Source: a bacterium
Lineage (GTDB): Bacteria; Bacillota_A; Clostridia; Lachnospirales; Lachnospiraceae
DNA: 16,389 nt
NCBI GenBank assembly: GCA_004562915.1
Contig: SFQZ01000066.1
Span: forward strand, 1 to 16,389
Reading direction: 5' to 3'
A program made the translations under genes and the position numbers. Positions 15,987-16,389 of this stretch are shown piece by piece (position 1 is the stretch's first letter; each line of letters starts with the position of its first letter). The notes beneath the pieces were generated by a model. The model had not been told where the DNA came from. It saw only the letters and a program-made list of their open reading frames with translations, and did no database searches.

Positions 15987-15998
15987 TTACAGATGTAA
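15987..15998. promoter_or_regulatory. BlaI/MecI-type operator O4
   Basis: TTACAGATGTAA matches all ten arm positions. It sits just downstream of the minus-strand -10 box, over the expected start site of blaI-blaR1, for autoregulation. Confidence 0.85.
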
Positions 15999-16005
15999 TA
16001 AAAAT

Positions 16006-16035
16006 ATTATATAACCATATTCACCTTTCTGTCAA
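16006..16035 (-). promoter_or_regulatory. blaI-blaR1 promoter
   Basis: On the minus strand TTGACA (16035-16030), 18 bp, TATAAT (16011-16006): both hexamers match consensus exactly. The strength suggests it needs repression by O4. Confidence 0.85.
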
Positions 16036-16061
16036 ATTAAAAAAGGGCTTGATTTTAATTC

Positions 16062-16073
16062 TTACATATGTAA
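16062..16073. promoter_or_regulatory. BlaI/MecI-type operator O5
   Basis: TTACATATGTAA is a perfect 12-bp palindrome. It lies upstream of the blaI -35 box, 75 bp centre-to-centre from O4. On the plus strand it overlaps a possible -10 (AATAAT at 16072-16077, 17 bp after TTGATT at 16049-16054). Confidence 0.8.
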
Positions 16074-16084
16074 TAATACAAACA

Positions 16085-16096
16085 TTACAAACGTAA
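16085..16096. promoter_or_regulatory. BlaI/MecI-type operator O6
   Basis: TTACAAACGTAA matches nine of ten arm positions and lies 23 bp centre-to-centre from O5, about two helical turns, which would allow cooperative binding on one face. Confidence 0.65.
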
Positions 16097-16102
16097 GAAA
16101 AA

Positions 16103-16160
16103 GGATGAGTCAAAAATTGTCGAACAATTTTCAAAATATTAGACCGTTCATAACTCATCC
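16103..16160. repeat. Nested inverted repeats
   Basis: Outer arms GGATGAGT (16103-16110) and ACTCATCC (16153-16160) enclose a perfect inner hairpin AAAATTGT-CGA-ACAATTTT (16113-16131). The outer right arm is part of a near-perfect 11-bp tandem pair, TAACTCATCCA (16151-16161) and TAACTTATCCA (16162-16172). No T-run makes it an obvious terminator. It could be an RNA structure, a protein-binding site, or the edge of an inserted element. Confidence 0.6.
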
Positions 16161-16190
16161 ATAACTTATCCAGAAGTCGGTGGTTTATAA

Positions 16191-16389
16191 TGGCAGAAAA
16201 CGAGAGAAACCAGCAGAAACAAGGAACTCTTGTCCTGCTGGCTTGACCAAGAGTCTTTTGTCACAGACTCACTTTATTGGGCGAAGACCCGTTCGGTTAT
16301 ACAGACCACGGTATTCTGTCTGGATATGTCCATTACAGAAATCATGGAATTGGAAGCATATCAGATTTATGTATTAGTAAAAAAAGAAA
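16191..16389 (+). other. Open frame running off the window, plus a hairpin; no firm gene
   Basis: From a stop at 16188-16190 one plus-strand frame stays open to the window end (66 codons). Its second half reads like protein: SLYWAKTRSVIQTTVFCLDM, then SITEIMELEAYQIYVLVKKE. I do not recognise it. No well-spaced ATG in this frame begins it. The ATG at 16190 opens a different frame that stops after 18 codons (MAENERNQQKQGTLVLLA), and a third frame overlapping this stretch ends at 16377. A stem CCAGCAG/CTGCTGG continuing with ACAAG/CTTGT lies at 16210-16241. The stretch may be the 5' part or a decayed piece of a gene continuing to the right. Confidence 0.25.

Noticed and set aside
16210..16241. 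Strong hairpin considered as a terminator
   Set aside because: The stem is good, but neither strand has a T-run directly after it, so I record it only as structure within the edge region.
1..16389. CRISPR arrays, tRNA or rRNA genes, transposase or integrase genes
   Set aside because: None could be seen on either strand; the only longer repeats are the two direct repeats and the operators described.

Overview
The window (about 16.4 kb, moderate-to-low G+C, AGGAGG-type ribosome binding sites, short intergenic gaps) looks like chromosome or accessory DNA of a low-GC Gram-positive anaerobe, most likely a clostridial gut bacterium such as a Lachnospiraceae. This rests on gene style and family content, not on a marker gene. 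Nearly every gene concerns the cell envelope.

Left part (1-5310): the C-terminal tail of a membrane protein is followed by a remnant of an OmpR-type DNA-binding domain and a terminator. Next is a complete BceAB/BceRS-type module: ABC ATPase, 10-TM FtsX-like permease, response regulator, and a short-loop sensor kinase. This is the usual layout for sensing and resisting peptide antibiotics. It is bracketed by two 132-bp direct repeats (171-302 and 5121-5252, 122/132 identical). Each encodes the same truncated response-regulator C-terminus, so the module appears to sit between two decayed copies of another regulator gene.

Central part (5310-13720): two tandem promoters, each with a BlaI/MecI-type operator over its -10 box, precede a five-gene operon. 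It encodes a MecA/PBP5-type class B penicillin-binding protein, two members of a paralogous envelope-protein family, a TraX-family polytopic membrane protein, and a third family member. A second promoter with its own operator (12207-12245) drives a two-gene unit: a membrane protein with a TPR-like helical domain and a small membrane protein. A bidirectional terminator (13742-13781) separates these from the convergent regulators.

Right part (13782-16389): blaI and blaR1 lie on the minus strand, 1 nt apart. They are transcribed from a near-consensus promoter with one operator at its start and two more operators upstream. BlaR1 carries the M56 zinc-protease motif HELQH and a complete penicillin-sensor domain (STYK, SVN, KTG). 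The last 300 bases hold nested inverted repeats, a strong hairpin and an open frame that runs off the window.

Working model (inference): beta-lactam acylates BlaR1, BlaI is inactivated, and three promoter regions are released. This induces a low-affinity transpeptidase together with six accessory envelope proteins. The locus has the logic of mecA-mecR1-mecI, but no beta-lactamase is visible and the accessory proteins are unfamiliar partners. That enlarged BlaI regulon is the most interesting content of the window.
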